Source: Flagellimonas oceanensis (GTDB taxonomy: Bacteria; Bacteroidota; Bacteroidia; Flavobacteriales; Flavobacteriaceae). Taken from it: DNA of 49,742 bases. The notes under the pieces are model-generated. The model did no database searches. It saw nothing but the letters and a program-made list of their open reading frames with translations, and was not told where the DNA came from. Below are positions 16,637 to 25,360 of this stretch, piece after piece (positions within the stretch are counted from its first letter, which is position 1; each line of letters begins with the position of its first letter). Location: NCBI RefSeq assembly GCF_003992595.1, contig NZ_RZNA01000043.1:1-49742 (forward strand), read 5' to 3'. The position numbers and the translations under genes are program-made.

Positions 16637-17675
16637 GATAACAATAGGAAAGGATTTTTACGGTGTTCTTGCCTACAATGAGAAAAAGGTAGGCGAAGGT
16701 GTAGGGTATGTGATCGATTCCAATATAGAGTATTCCACAGCGGTAAACATGACACAGGAATTCAATTTGATCAGGCAATTGCGTCCGGGACTTGGGAATG
16801 CGGTCCTTCATGTTTCCTTGAACCTGCCGTACTCTGACCAATTGGACGATAATGAATTTGCTTCATTGGGATGCGACTATCTAATGAAGATGGGTTTCGA
16901 TAACAACCAGTTCATTATGTACCGTCATACGGACACGGAACACGAACACATCCATATAGTGGGCAATAGGGTCAGGTATTCGGGTAGGATAACGAGTGAC
17001 AGTAACATTAAAAGAAGAAGCCGGGAAGTGCTCAATGATTTGGAGAGGAAATATGGGTTGACTCAAATTTCAACAAAAATTGGTGGAAAAAAATCACTTG
17101 ATCAAAAGGAAATAGAGAAAACCCTGAGAACAGGCGATGTACCTATCAAACTTGTCCTACAGGAGCGAATTGGTTCGGCAATCTCAAAAGCAATGGACAC
17201 AACAGAATTTATCAAGTTGCTACAAGAGCAAAATATCTTGCCAAGATTCAACGTAAGCGAAACCACAGGCAGGGTTTCGGGGATATCTTTCAAATATCAA
17301 AATGTGGTATATAAAGGCAGTACCCTTGGTAAAATTTTTTCATGGAACAGTATTGTAAAACAAATCGATTATGAGCAAACAAGAGACCGTTCAATTATAT
17401 TATCGGCTAATGGAAAAGAACGAGGAACTGATCAAGCTGACGAAGGAAACGTTGAAGGAACAGTCAAGGTTGAACCAAGAAATAATGGGACTGCAAAAGG
17501 CACTCGAAATTCTGCTCAACAATCAAAAAGTCATGTGGGAGAAATTAAGGAAAATGGAATAGTCGAGTCTTTAATGGATGAATCGGAATGGAATCCTTTT
17601 AAGCTGGAACTTACTGACCATGGTGCCAGAAAAAAGTCTAAAAGAAAGAAGAAAAGAAAGGGATTGAACAAATAA
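16626..17675 (+). CDS. Relaxase (MOBP-like mobilisation nuclease)
   Basis: A 349-aa relaxase that would nick oriT and carry the DNA strand into a recipient with help from a conjugation machine supplied in trans. The metal-binding three-His motif is clear: HTDTEHEHIHIVGNRV with His106, His108 and His110. The N-terminal segment FYGVLAYNEKKVG supplies candidate catalytic Tyr residues (12 and 17). The C-terminal about 90 residues are low in complexity (Gly, Asn, Glu, Lys-rich) and end in a poly-basic tail (KKSKRKKKRKG). A second open frame overlaps this tail region in another phase. With mobC, the excisionase-like gene and the integrase it forms an integrative mobilisable element. Confidence 0.9.
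   Translation: MIGKITIGKDFYGVLAYNEKKVGEGVGYVIDSNIEYSTAVNMTQEFNLIRQLRPGLGNAVLHVSLNLPYSDQLDDNEFASLGCDYLMKMGFDNNQFIMYRHTDTEHEHIHIVGNRVRYSGRITSDSNIKRRSREVLNDLERKYGLTQISTKIGGKKSLDQKEIEKTLRTGDVPIKLVLQERIGSAISKAMDTTEFIKLLQEQNILPRFNVSETTGRVSGISFKYQNVVYKGSTLGKIFSWNSIVKQIDYEQTRDRSIILSANGKERGTDQADEGNVEGTVKVEPRNNGTAKGTRNSAQQSKSHVGEIKENGIVESLMDESEWNPFKLELTDHGARKKSKRKKKRKGLNK
17371..17562 (+). CDS. Possible overprinted coiled-coil protein inside the relaxase gene
   Basis: A 63-aa frame starting with ATG at 17371, shifted relative to the relaxase. Its translation (MSKQETVQLYYRLMEKNEEL, later LNQEIMGLQKALEILLNNQK) is a well-formed amphipathic helix/coiled coil with a normal residue mix, while the relaxase in the same bases is low in complexity. 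That contrast suggests that the second frame may be the one under selection here. It may encode a small accessory mobilisation protein. Chance cannot be excluded. Confidence 0.4.
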   Translation: MSKQETVQLYYRLMEKNEELIKLTKETLKEQSRLNQEIMGLQKALEILLNNQKVMWEKLRKME

Positions 17676-17701
17676 ATCGAATCAGAGTGTCGTAAAATTC
17701 A

Positions 17702-17953
17702 ATGGGCAATCAAGTAAACATACAACCCCTTAATCTGACCGGTAAGGCGTTTTGCGAAAAGCTTGGTGTATCGTACAATGGACAGATCATGCAGGCTTTA
17801 CGGGATCTAGGATTAGTCAGTTTTTTCAAAGTTGGCAAAAAATACCTGTATGCTTATGAAGACATTTATTCGGTCAATCAAAAACTCAGAAAGGGGGAAA
17901 TATCCATAAGAGTGGACAAAGGGTATTATATCACTATTAATGAAGTAGTTTAA
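17702..17953 (+). CDS. Excisionase-like / HTH DNA-binding small protein
   Basis: An 83-aa protein with KAFCEKLGVSYNGQIMQALR (about residues 15-34) followed by GKKYLYAYEDIYSVNQKLRK. This is the winged-helix layout of small MerR/excisionase-like proteins, which bend DNA at attachment sites and steer the integrase. It lies 26 bases after the relaxase and is convergent with the integrase gene. The assignment rests on size, HTH-like pattern and position. Confidence 0.55.
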   Translation: MGNQVNIQPLNLTGKAFCEKLGVSYNGQIMQALRDLGLVSFFKVGKKYLYAYEDIYSVNQKLRKGEISIRVDKGYYITINEVV

Positions 17954-17972
17954 GTATTGCATGAAAAGCACT

Positions 17973-19163
17973 TCAACCGAACAATCGATTCATTTCTTCT
18001 GCTTCTTCCTTATGGTAAAAATCTTTTAAATAATGCTGTGTGGTGGACAATTTGGTATGCCCCAATAGTTTGGAGATCATTAACAACCCAGTATCTTTTT
18101 TTACCGCAAAGTCGGCGAAGGAATGTTTTGCCATATGCATATTTACCCATTTTCCTATTTCTGCTTTTTCACAAGCATTACGCAATGACCGGTTTATAGC
18201 ATTATTGGCAATATATAATTTGTGTTCTATTTCTTCTGCATTTTTATTGTCCATTCCATAAAGGGGAGGAAAGATAAAAGTATTGTTTCTACCTTTATAA
18301 TTTTCTAGTATAGCCACAGCCTTAGGAGTCAAAGGCAAAGTTCTTTTTGCACCGGCTCTAGTTCTGGATTTGCCCATAGTATATACGATTTCATTTCCGG
18401 CAATATTTTCCCATTTAAGCTTGCATATATCAGAAAATCTCATACCAGCTGTATAGAAGGAAAATAGGAACATGTCCCTGGCTTTGATCATCCCTTTGAA
18501 TCTTACAGGGATTTCCAATTCTGAAAGTTTGGTGATTTCTTCAAAAGTCAATGAGTCTTTTTCAACATTCTCAGTTACTATTGTATAGCCTCTTATGGGA
18601 TTTTCCTTTATAACACCCATTTTCATTGCTTTATTTAGAACTGCATACATTGACTTGAAATTCGAGGCGACGGTATTAATTTTATTCCCTTTTTCAAGCA
18701 TCCATTTTTCATAATCCTTGGCGAATTGTACGGAAAGATCGGAGAATGAAACGTAGCTCGAGAATTTTTTTAGTTTTTGGATGTACTTCTGTTGTGTGTT
18801 GGCAGTGCGGATTTTACCTTTTAACCTAGCTTCATCGACTATTTGTTGATAGAAGTCCAAAAAAGAACTAGTATCATACTTCTTGTTATTCTTATAAAGA
18901 AGGAGCAAGCGTTTGGCCGAAATCCCTTTATTATTGTAATAGATTTGTTGAACAGAGATCAATAAGGATTGGAGATTGGCGTTCAGTTTTTCTTCAAGTG
19001 GATGCCTTTTTATTTTTTTCTTTTTGTCGTCCCACTGGTTTTTTAGTACGGATATTCCAGAGTCAATATACTGGACATCCTTTTTAGAAGTCTCAATTTT
19101 AAGTCTGATTAATTGGGTTCCGTTCTTTTTTAAATAAGAGGAAAGATAATAGTTGAAATTCAT
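17973..19163 (-). CDS. Tyrosine recombinase / integrase
   Basis: A 396-aa site-specific recombinase with the N-terminal arm-binding and SAM-like core-binding domains typical of Bacteroidota integrases. The start at 19163 (MNFNYYLSSYLKK) fits family length better than an upstream Met. Catalytic residues visible: Arg242 in TAGMRFSD, His343 in MHMAKHSF, His369 in LLGHTKL and Tyr378 in STTQHYL. The usual second Arg of the HxxR motif is Lys346 here, which is odd and might lower activity. The gene reads inward from the yebC side, so the attachment site should be near 19165-19260. It probably integrated the mobC/relaxase element. Confidence 0.9.
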   Translation of the reverse strand: MNFNYYLSSYLKKNGTQLIRLKIETSKKDVQYIDSGISVLKNQWDDKKKKIKRHPLEEKLNANLQSLLISVQQIYYNNKGISAKRLLLLYKNNKKYDTSSFLDFYQQIVDEARLKGKIRTANTQQKYIQKLKKFSSYVSFSDLSVQFAKDYEKWMLEKGNKINTVASNFKSMYAVLNKAMKMGVIKENPIRGYTIVTENVEKDSLTFEEITKLSELEIPVRFKGMIKARDMFLFSFYTAGMRFSDICKLKWENIAGNEIVYTMGKSRTRAGAKRTLPLTPKAVAILENYKGRNNTFIFPPLYGMDNKNAEEIEHKLYIANNAINRSLRNACEKAEIGKWVNMHMAKHSFADFAVKKDTGLLMISKLLGHTKLSTTQHYLKDFYHKEEAEEMNRLFG

Positions 19164-19224
19164 TAGTTCGGTATTAGTTCGGAATATGCATAAATATAAT
19201 GAAACATAAACGATTATAAACAAT

Positions 19225-19252
19225 AAAAGCCTCTATTGATATAGAGGCTTTT
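19225..19252. terminator. Terminator between integrase and yebC
   Basis: Perfect 12-bp hairpin AAAAGCCTCTAT-TGAT-ATAGAGGCTTTT. It works on both strands by sequence; on the minus strand it ends yebC, about 30 bases past the stop codon. Confidence 0.85.
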
Positions 19253-19279
19253 ACGTGTATTTAAAGGGTGTGAGCGTAT

Positions 19280-19990
19280 TTATTCCTGCATGGTGTGGTA
19301 CACGTTCTGCACATCGTCATCTTCTTCTATTTTTTCCAGTAATTTTTCCACATCGGCAACCTCTTCTTCATTGAGTTCCTTGGTCACTTGTGGAATCCGG
19401 TCAAATCCGGAGGAAATGATTTCGATTTCGCGGGACTCCAATTCTTTCTGAATGGCTCCAAAATTTTCGAAAGGGGCATAGATATGGATTCCATCTTCAT
19501 CAACAAACACCTCTTCGGCACCAAAATCAATCATTTCCAGTTCCAGTTCCTCAGGGTCCAGACCCTCTCCGTTTATGGTAAAGTTGCAGGTATGGTCGAA
19601 CATGAATTCCACTGAACCGGAAGTGCCCAGACTTCCATTGCACTTATTAAAATAACTACGGATATTGGCAACAGTCCTGGTATTGTTGTCCGTTGCTGTC
19701 TCGATCAAAATGGCAATACCGTGGGGTGCGTAGCCTTCAAAAAGTACTTCTTTGTAATCGCCCTGACTTTTGTCCGAAGCCCTCTTAATGGCACGCTCAA
19801 TATTGTCCTTGGGCATGTTCACGGACTTGGCATTCTGAATCACGGCACGCAGCTTGGAATTGGCATCGGGATCGGGGCCACCTTCCTTAACGGCCATTAC
19901 AATGTCCTTTCCAATTCTGGTAAATGCTTTGGACATAGCCGCCCAACGCTTCATTTTTCGTGCTTTTCTAAATTCGAACGCTCTTCCCAT
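19280..19990 (-). CDS. yebC: YebC/PmpR family protein
   Basis: A 236-aa member of the YebC/TACO1 family, with the standard beginning GRAFEFRKARKMKRWAAMSK, the GGPDPDANSKLRAVIQNAK signature and RAIKRASDKSQGDYKEVLFE. Members act as regulators or, as in TACO1 and more recent YebC work, help translation of difficult peptides. Length and all three domains are normal. It is a single gene, ended by a strong hairpin terminator. Confidence 0.95.
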   Translation of the reverse strand: MGRAFEFRKARKMKRWAAMSKAFTRIGKDIVMAVKEGGPDPDANSKLRAVIQNAKSVNMPKDNIERAIKRASDKSQGDYKEVLFEGYAPHGIAILIETATDNNTRTVANIRSYFNKCNGSLGTSGSVEFMFDHTCNFTINGEGLDPEELELEMIDFGAEEVFVDEDGIHIYAPFENFGAIQKELESREIEIISSGFDRIPQVTKELNEEEVADVEKLLEKIEEDDDVQNVYHTMQE

Positions 19991-20055
19991 ATTATCTTAA
20001 ATTCTGGATGAAGGCAAATTTAGCAAAAAATGGCCCTATGTCAAGTTGAATATCT

Positions 20056-20343
20056 TCAACCTTGGCCAACAATTTCCTCTATGCTATTCGCGAGGTCAAT
20101 ATCCTTTTGGGTCACACCGCCGGCATCATGCGTGTTGAGTTTTATCGTAAGGCTATTATAGACATTTTCCCAATTGGGGTGGTGTTGTTGTCGTTCACAT
20201 TCAAAAGCAATATGTGTCATCACTGAGAAGGCCTCTTTGAAGTCGGTAAAGGTGAATGACTTCTCGATCATATTATCTTTTAGCTCCCAACCTGATAGGT
20301 TTTTTAGGGCTTCCTCGATTTCATTGGTATTCATCTTGTTCAT
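20056..20343 (-). CDS. phhB: 4a-hydroxytetrahydrobiopterin dehydratase
   Basis: A 95-aa pterin-4a-carbinolamine dehydratase that recycles the pterin cofactor after aromatic amino-acid hydroxylation. The active-site motif HHPNWENVYN (His54, His55, Trp58) and THDAGGVTQKD (His72, Asp73) are intact. It is transcribed with the same polarity as the SDR and gcvT genes to its right, about 50 bases from the SDR gene end. Confidence 0.93.
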   Translation of the reverse strand: MNKMNTNEIEEALKNLSGWELKDNMIEKSFTFTDFKEAFSVMTHIAFECERQQHHPNWENVYNSLTIKLNTHDAGGVTQKDIDLANSIEEIVGQG

Positions 20344-20391
20344 ACATATGTGTTTTCCTAGAAGATAACCAATTAAAAAGGGAATGGAAAA

Positions 20392-21210
20392 CTATACGGG
20401 CAGATGATGGTCGATAATCTCTTGGCAACTGATGCGAAGGTTCTTTGGAAGTATGTTGTCCTTGGGCAGAGCTGCCAAATATCGGTCCTCATTGGTGGTG
20501 TAGACCCGCTTGTAAACGGGATGGTAATTTCCTAAATGCTCTATGACCTCCTTAATGAATTCCTCGTGCTGGATAAGATCGCTACTGCCCAAATGGTATA
20601 TACCTGTTTTGTTTCGGTTGATGAGGTAATGTATCTGTTGGGTAAGTCTATCATCATTGGTAACGTTTATAATCAGGTTGGGGAATACCTCGATGGGTTC
20701 GTTGTTCTCAATGTTTTCCTTGATTTCCTTGATTCTGGGCGAGGAGTTGCCAAAGACCATCGGAACCCTCAAAATGGCTGTTTTTTCCTTGGGCAACCGC
20801 ATCATCATGTTCTCGATTTTTATTTTGAGACGGCCATAAACACTTAAGGACAGGGTTTTGTCATGTTCGTATGATGGAAACTTGCTATAGGCATCAAAAA
20901 CATTGGCTGATGATATAAAGTACAATTTGGCATCTGACTTCATCAAATACTCCATTATATGTTGATGGGCTTGAATCTGTGCAGGAAAGTTCCCCCGGAG
21001 TGATGATATGATGATGTCGGGTTTTATCTGCTCCAGAATCTGAAAAATATCATCTTCCTCCAGATCATACCTCACAAATTGCTTGTTATTGGCAAAGGAG
21101 CGGTTGGAAAAGTAGGTGCCATAGGTATCAAAATAGGAGCAGAGTTCCTTGTATATGGCATGGCCAACAAATCCACTCGCTCCTAATATCAATATCTTTT
21201 TTTTATCCAA
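20392..21210 (-). CDS. NAD(P)-dependent SDR-type sugar-nucleotide epimerase/reductase (RmlD-like)
   Basis: A 272-aa Rossmann protein: ILILGASGFVGHAIYKEL is the nucleotide-binding motif (GxxGxxG), YGRLK supplies the catalytic YxxxK, and the Ser of FISSANVF completes the triad. It most resembles dTDP-4-dehydrorhamnose reductase-like and epimerase members of the extended SDR group, but the substrate cannot be read from sequence and no other sugar-nucleotide genes are next to it. It follows gcvT by 7 bases and is probably co-transcribed with it. Confidence 0.8.
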   Translation of the reverse strand: MDKKKILILGASGFVGHAIYKELCSYFDTYGTYFSNRSFANNKQFVRYDLEEDDIFQILEQIKPDIIISSLRGNFPAQIQAHQHIMEYLMKSDAKLYFISSANVFDAYSKFPSYEHDKTLSLSVYGRLKIKIENMMMRLPKEKTAILRVPMVFGNSSPRIKEIKENIENNEPIEVFPNLIINVTNDDRLTQQIHYLINRNKTGIYHLGSSDLIQHEEFIKEVIEHLGNYHPVYKRVYTTNEDRYLAALPKDNILPKNLRISCQEIIDHHLPV

Positions 21211-21217
21211 AGGCCAA

Positions 21218-22306
21218 TTAATTGTTTTTGTAGAATGGCAGCTTTACAACAGTTGCCAAAACGCTGTTTTTACGTATTTGAATGTGGATGGGAGTGTCTA
21301 CCTTGGAAAACTCAGTGGTCACATAACCCAGTCCGATACCTTTGGAAAGTGATGGCGACATGGTTCCCGAGGTCACTTTTCCAATTTCATTGCCTTCGGT
21401 ATCCAAAATGGGATATCCTTGTCTGGGAATGCCTCTTTCCTCTAATTGAAAAGCGATTAACTTTCTTTTTGGGCCCTCTTCCTTTTGTTTGGCCAAAGCT
21501 TCACTGTTCACGAAATCCTTGCTGAATTTGGTAATCCACCCCAAGCCTGCTTCAAGGGGGGAAGTAGTATCATCGATATCATTTCCATATAGGCAATAGC
21601 CCATCTCCAAGCGCAAGGTGTCCCGTGCAGCCAACCCAATCGGTTTAATGCCAAAATCGGCCCCGGCTTCCAACACTTTGTCCCATACTTGCTGCACTTC
21701 GGAATTCTTACAATAGATTTCAAAACCACCGGAACCCGTATAGCCCGTAGCGGAAATAATGACATGCTCGATTCCTGCAAAATCGCCTACAACAAAGTTG
21801 TAGAATTTAATTGCCGATAAATCCACGGAAGTGATGGATTGCATGGCTTCAATGGCCTTGGGACCTTGAATGGCCAAAAGGGAGTAATCCTCGGAAATAT
21901 TGCGCATATCCGCACCAATGGACGCGTTGTATTTGGAAATGTGCTCCCAATCCTTATCAATGTTTGACGCGTTTACCACTAAAAGATAGGTTTCGTCCTT
22001 TACCCGATATATGATCAGATCATCAACGATACCACCTGTTTCATTTGTCAAACAACTATACTGTGCTTTACCAACTGTCAATTTAGAGGCATCATTGGAA
22101 GTGACTTTTTGGATAAGTTCCAAAGCTTTTGGTCCCTCGATCAAAAATTCGCCCATATGGGAAACATCGAAAACGCCAACCGCCTTTCGAACGGTTTCGT
22201 GTTCACTATTGACACCCTCATAGGAAACGGGCATGTTATAACCCGCAAAAGGTACCATTTTAGCTCCTAGGGCCTCATGCGTTCTGGTAAGTGCAGTATT
22301 TTTCAT
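21218..22306 (-). CDS. gcvT: Aminomethyltransferase (glycine cleavage T protein)
   Basis: T protein of the glycine cleavage system: it takes the aminomethyl group from lipoylated H protein and passes it to tetrahydrofolate. The N-terminus [20 protein letters not shown] and [11 protein letters not shown] are family signatures, followed by [12 protein letters not shown] and the typical C-terminal [17 protein letters not shown] place the start at the Met at 22306 (MKNTALTR), which matches family length (362 aa); a Met eight codons upstream is also in frame. Confidence 0.95.
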   Translation of the reverse strand: MKNTALTRTHEALGAKMVPFAGYNMPVSYEGVNSEHETVRKAVGVFDVSHMGEFLIEGPKALELIQKVTSNDASKLTVGKAQYSCLTNETGGIVDDLIIYRVKDETYLLVVNASNIDKDWEHISKYNASIGADMRNISEDYSLLAIQGPKAIEAMQSITSVDLSAIKFYNFVVGDFAGIEHVIISATGYTGSGGFEIYCKNSEVQQVWDKVLEAGADFGIKPIGLAARDTLRLEMGYCLYGNDIDDTTSPLEAGLGWITKFSKDFVNSEALAKQKEEGPKRKLIAFQLEERGIPRQGYPILDTEGNEIGKVTSGTMSPSLSKGIGLGYVTTEFSKVDTPIHIQIRKNSVLATVVKLPFYKNN

Positions 22307-22441
22307 TGAGTTTGTTTTTTGGATGGGCAAATTTATAGAATTAATTAAGGATACCCTTGGTTTGGGGAGTTATGATTTGCATAAAATTGCAACAGCTTAC
22401 AATGTGTAATCTGACCAAAATTCGTATTTTGATCAAAATAT

Positions 22442-24064
22442 ATGATCATGTCAAAAATAACCTTAAGCCTATTAGTTGTCCTGATGATTGCTTTTCAGGC
22501 AACTTCACAGGATTTGCCAACCGATTATTTACCCGCTGATTTCCACAAGGACCGTAGGGATGCGGTAAGGGAAAAGCTGCCGCCCAACACTGCAGTGGTC
22601 CTATTTGCCAATGCAGAGCGGAACCGTGCCAATGATGTGGACTACGTTTACCACCAAGACCCTAATTTTTATTATTTGACAGGATATAAAGAGCCCAATG
22701 CTGTATTGGTCATTTTTTCCGAAGAACAGACCGATGCATCTGGAAATACCTTTGATGAGATTTTTTACGTGCAGGAACGGAATGCAAGAGCAGAGCAATG
22801 GACAGGAAAACGTTTGGGTGTAGAAGGAGTTAAGGGACAATTGGGCTTTGAAATGGTTTTCAATGGAAGTGAATTTGAGAATTTCCCATTGGACTTCACA
22901 TCGTTCGACAATGTGTCCTTTGTGGATTTCCATAATGATTACAGGGATAAATCGGGGAGTGCTGATCTCTTCGATTTGATAAAGACCTTCAAGGTAAAAG
23001 CAAACTATCCATCAGATTACAATCCCGTAAGAAATAATTTGTACAAGAGTATATCCACTGTAACTGCTGAGAACAGTGAAGAAGTGGCCCAGACCATCGA
23101 AAGGTATTTGAATCGCTTTCCTGAATTGCAGGATGATGAGATTTTAAATGATTTTGTAAATGCCACCAATGAGGAGATAAGGGATGAGATCAAAAACAAG
23201 GTATTGGTAATCCAACGTTCCAGCAATTTGGACTCCAGTATTTTACCAAAGGTAATGGCCGAATTACGCCAGGATAAGACCCCAGAGGAAATGGAGCTTT
23301 TGAAAAAAGCGGTTGAAATTTCCGCAGTCGGTCAAATTGAGGTAATGAAAGCCATGCACCCTAATATGTCCGAGACAGAGATTCAGGGAGTGCACGAATA
23401 TGTCTACAAGAGATATGGGGCCGAGTACGAAGGCTATCCCTCTATTGTTGGAGGCGGTCACAATGGTTGCATCCTTCATTATATTGAAAATAACAAGACC
23501 AAGGTTGGAGATGATTTGGTTTTGATGGATTTGGGAGCTGAGTACCATGGTTATACCGCTGACGTGACCCGAACCATTCCTGCCAATGGAAAGTTCTCCC
23601 CAGAACAAAAGGCCATTTATGATATCGTGTACAACGCCCAAGAAGCTGGTATTGCAGCCAGTGTTGTTGGGGCTTCGTTCAGAGATCCGCACAAAGCATC
23701 GTACGATGTGGTGGCCAAAGGATTGATGGATTTGGGCATCATCCAAGAAGAAAAAGAAGCAAGAAAGTATTTTCCCCACGGAACATCCCATTACTTAGGG
23801 CTGGATGTACATGATCCAGGAACCTATCAAGCGTTTAAGCCCAATCAAGTGATTACCGTGGAGCCAGGTATTTACATTCCAGCTGATAGTGATTGCGATG
23901 AAAAATGGTGGGGCATTGCCGTTCGAATCGAGGATGACATCTTGATTACCGAAAATGGGCCTGTCAATCTTTCGGGAATGGCACCAAGGAAGGCAGAGGA
24001 AATCGAAGAAGTGATGAAGCAACCCAGCCCCTTGGACAGTTTTCAACTGCCCAAGTTGGATTAA
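22442..24064 (+). CDS. Exported Xaa-Pro aminopeptidase (M24 family)
   Basis: A 540-aa metallopeptidase removing residues before proline. The first about 23 residues are a signal peptide (KITLSLLVVLMIAFQATSQ), so it acts in the periplasm or outside the cell. The N-terminal creatinase-type domain contains DYVYHQDPNFYYLTGY. The catalytic domain carries the five metal ligands: two Asp in LMDLGAEYHGYTADVTRTIP, His in GTSHYLGLDVHDPG, Glu in ITVEPGIYIP and Glu in AVRIEDDILIT. It is convergent with thrC, the stop codons overlapping by 3 bases. Confidence 0.93.
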   Translation: MIMSKITLSLLVVLMIAFQATSQDLPTDYLPADFHKDRRDAVREKLPPNTAVVLFANAERNRANDVDYVYHQDPNFYYLTGYKEPNAVLVIFSEEQTDASGNTFDEIFYVQERNARAEQWTGKRLGVEGVKGQLGFEMVFNGSEFENFPLDFTSFDNVSFVDFHNDYRDKSGSADLFDLIKTFKVKANYPSDYNPVRNNLYKSISTVTAENSEEVAQTIERYLNRFPELQDDEILNDFVNATNEEIRDEIKNKVLVIQRSSNLDSSILPKVMAELRQDKTPEEMELLKKAVEISAVGQIEVMKAMHPNMSETEIQGVHEYVYKRYGAEYEGYPSIVGGGHNGCILHYIENNKTKVGDDLVLMDLGAEYHGYTADVTRTIPANGKFSPEQKAIYDIVYNAQEAGIAASVVGASFRDPHKASYDVVAKGLMDLGIIQEEKEARKYFPHGTSHYLGLDVHDPGTYQAFKPNQVITVEPGIYIPADSDCDEKWWGIAVRIEDDILITENGPVNLSGMAPRKAEEIEEVMKQPSPLDSFQLPKLD

Positions 24065-25356
24065 TTGTTCAGAAGATGTTGTTTCAGCTCTTCGTAAGTG
24101 GTGATGGCATGTGATTTCTTGTCCTTGTCCATGACCTTTATGATTTGAGGGGGAATCTTTGGGCTAACGTCCAGGGTTTCCTCCACTACATCCAAAAATT
24201 TGACAGGGTGGGCCGTTTCCAAGAAAATACCATAGGTATCGGGATGGGATTTTTGATGTTCTTTTAATCCCAAATAGCCCACGGCACCATGCGGGTCCAT
24301 GACATATCCTGTTCTGGAATGCACCTCTTTCATGATTGCTTTGGTTTTCTCATCAGTGAAGGAGTGGGAAGAAAGGCTTTCCTGTAGCTTTTCCAAATCA
24401 TCTTGGTACAAATGTCTGATACGGACAAAATTACTCGGGTCCCCCACGTCCATCGCATTGGAAATGGTCGCTATGGAGGGCATGGGTTCGTAAACACCAT
24501 TTGTCATGAATTTGGGTACCACATCGTTTACATTGGTGGAAGCCACGAAATGTTTGACGGGCATGCCCAGTTTCTGGGCCACCATACCTGCACAGATGTT
24601 TCCAAAATTCCCTGATGGCACAGAAAAGACAATTTCCTTACCTTTTGATTTGGCCTGTTTATAGGCGAACAAAAAGTAGAACAGTTGTGGCAACCATCTG
24701 GCCACATTGATACTGTTGGCCGAGGTCAATTTTTTATGATTCGTGATTTCGGTATCCAGAAAAGCGGTCTTTACCATCCGTTGGCAGTCATCAAATACGC
24801 CATCCACTTCCATGGCCTCGATATTTTGGCCCAAAGTGGTCAATTGTTTTTCTTGGATCTCGCTTACTTTTCCACTAGGGTAGAGGATGACCACTTTTAC
24901 GCCATCAACCCCTAAAAAGCCATTGGCAACGGCACCGCCCGTATCTCCAGAAGTGGCTACCAAAACGGTAACATCCTGCTTTTCTCCTTGTGAGAAGTAA
25001 CCAAGACAGTTGGCCATAAACCGGGCTCCAACATCTTTAAAGGCCATTGTTGGGCCATGAAAGAGTTCCAAGGTCGCTACATTTTCTTCGATGTCGACCA
25101 CGGGAAAATCAAAATCCAAGGTATTGGCGATGATTTCTTTCAAGGCCTCATCAGGGATGTCCTCACTTACAAATTGATGAATGGCTTGAAAGGCGATTTC
25201 TTGATTGGAAAGCTCTTCAATGTGTTCAAAAAAATCTGTGGGAAGCGGAGTGATGCTCTCCGGAAAGTAAAGTCCCTTGTCCGGAGCGATTCCAGCGATG
25301 ACCGCATCTTTAAATGAAGCTTGTATGTTTTGGTTGTTTAGACTGTAGAATTTCAT
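24061..25356 (-). CDS. thrC: Threonine synthase
   Basis: Converts O-phosphohomoserine to threonine using PLP. The PLP lysine lies in GPTMAFKDVGARFMANCLGY, and VATSGDTGGAVANGFLG and SVPSGNFGNICAG bind the phosphate. At 431 aa from the Met at 25356 it is a normal length; this start leaves a 4-base gap after thrB, whereas an alternative Met four codons upstream would overlap thrB by 8 bases. It is the last gene of the thrA-thrB-thrC operon. Confidence 0.95.
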   Translation of the reverse strand: MKFYSLNNQNIQASFKDAVIAGIAPDKGLYFPESITPLPTDFFEHIEELSNQEIAFQAIHQFVSEDIPDEALKEIIANTLDFDFPVVDIEENVATLELFHGPTMAFKDVGARFMANCLGYFSQGEKQDVTVLVATSGDTGGAVANGFLGVDGVKVVILYPSGKVSEIQEKQLTTLGQNIEAMEVDGVFDDCQRMVKTAFLDTEITNHKKLTSANSINVARWLPQLFYFLFAYKQAKSKGKEIVFSVPSGNFGNICAGMVAQKLGMPVKHFVASTNVNDVVPKFMTNGVYEPMPSIATISNAMDVGDPSNFVRIRHLYQDDLEKLQESLSSHSFTDEKTKAIMKEVHSRTGYVMDPHGAVGYLGLKEHQKSHPDTYGIFLETAHPVKFLDVVEETLDVSPKIPPQIIKVMDKDKKSHAITTYEELKQHLLNN

Positions 25357-25360
25357 GGAT

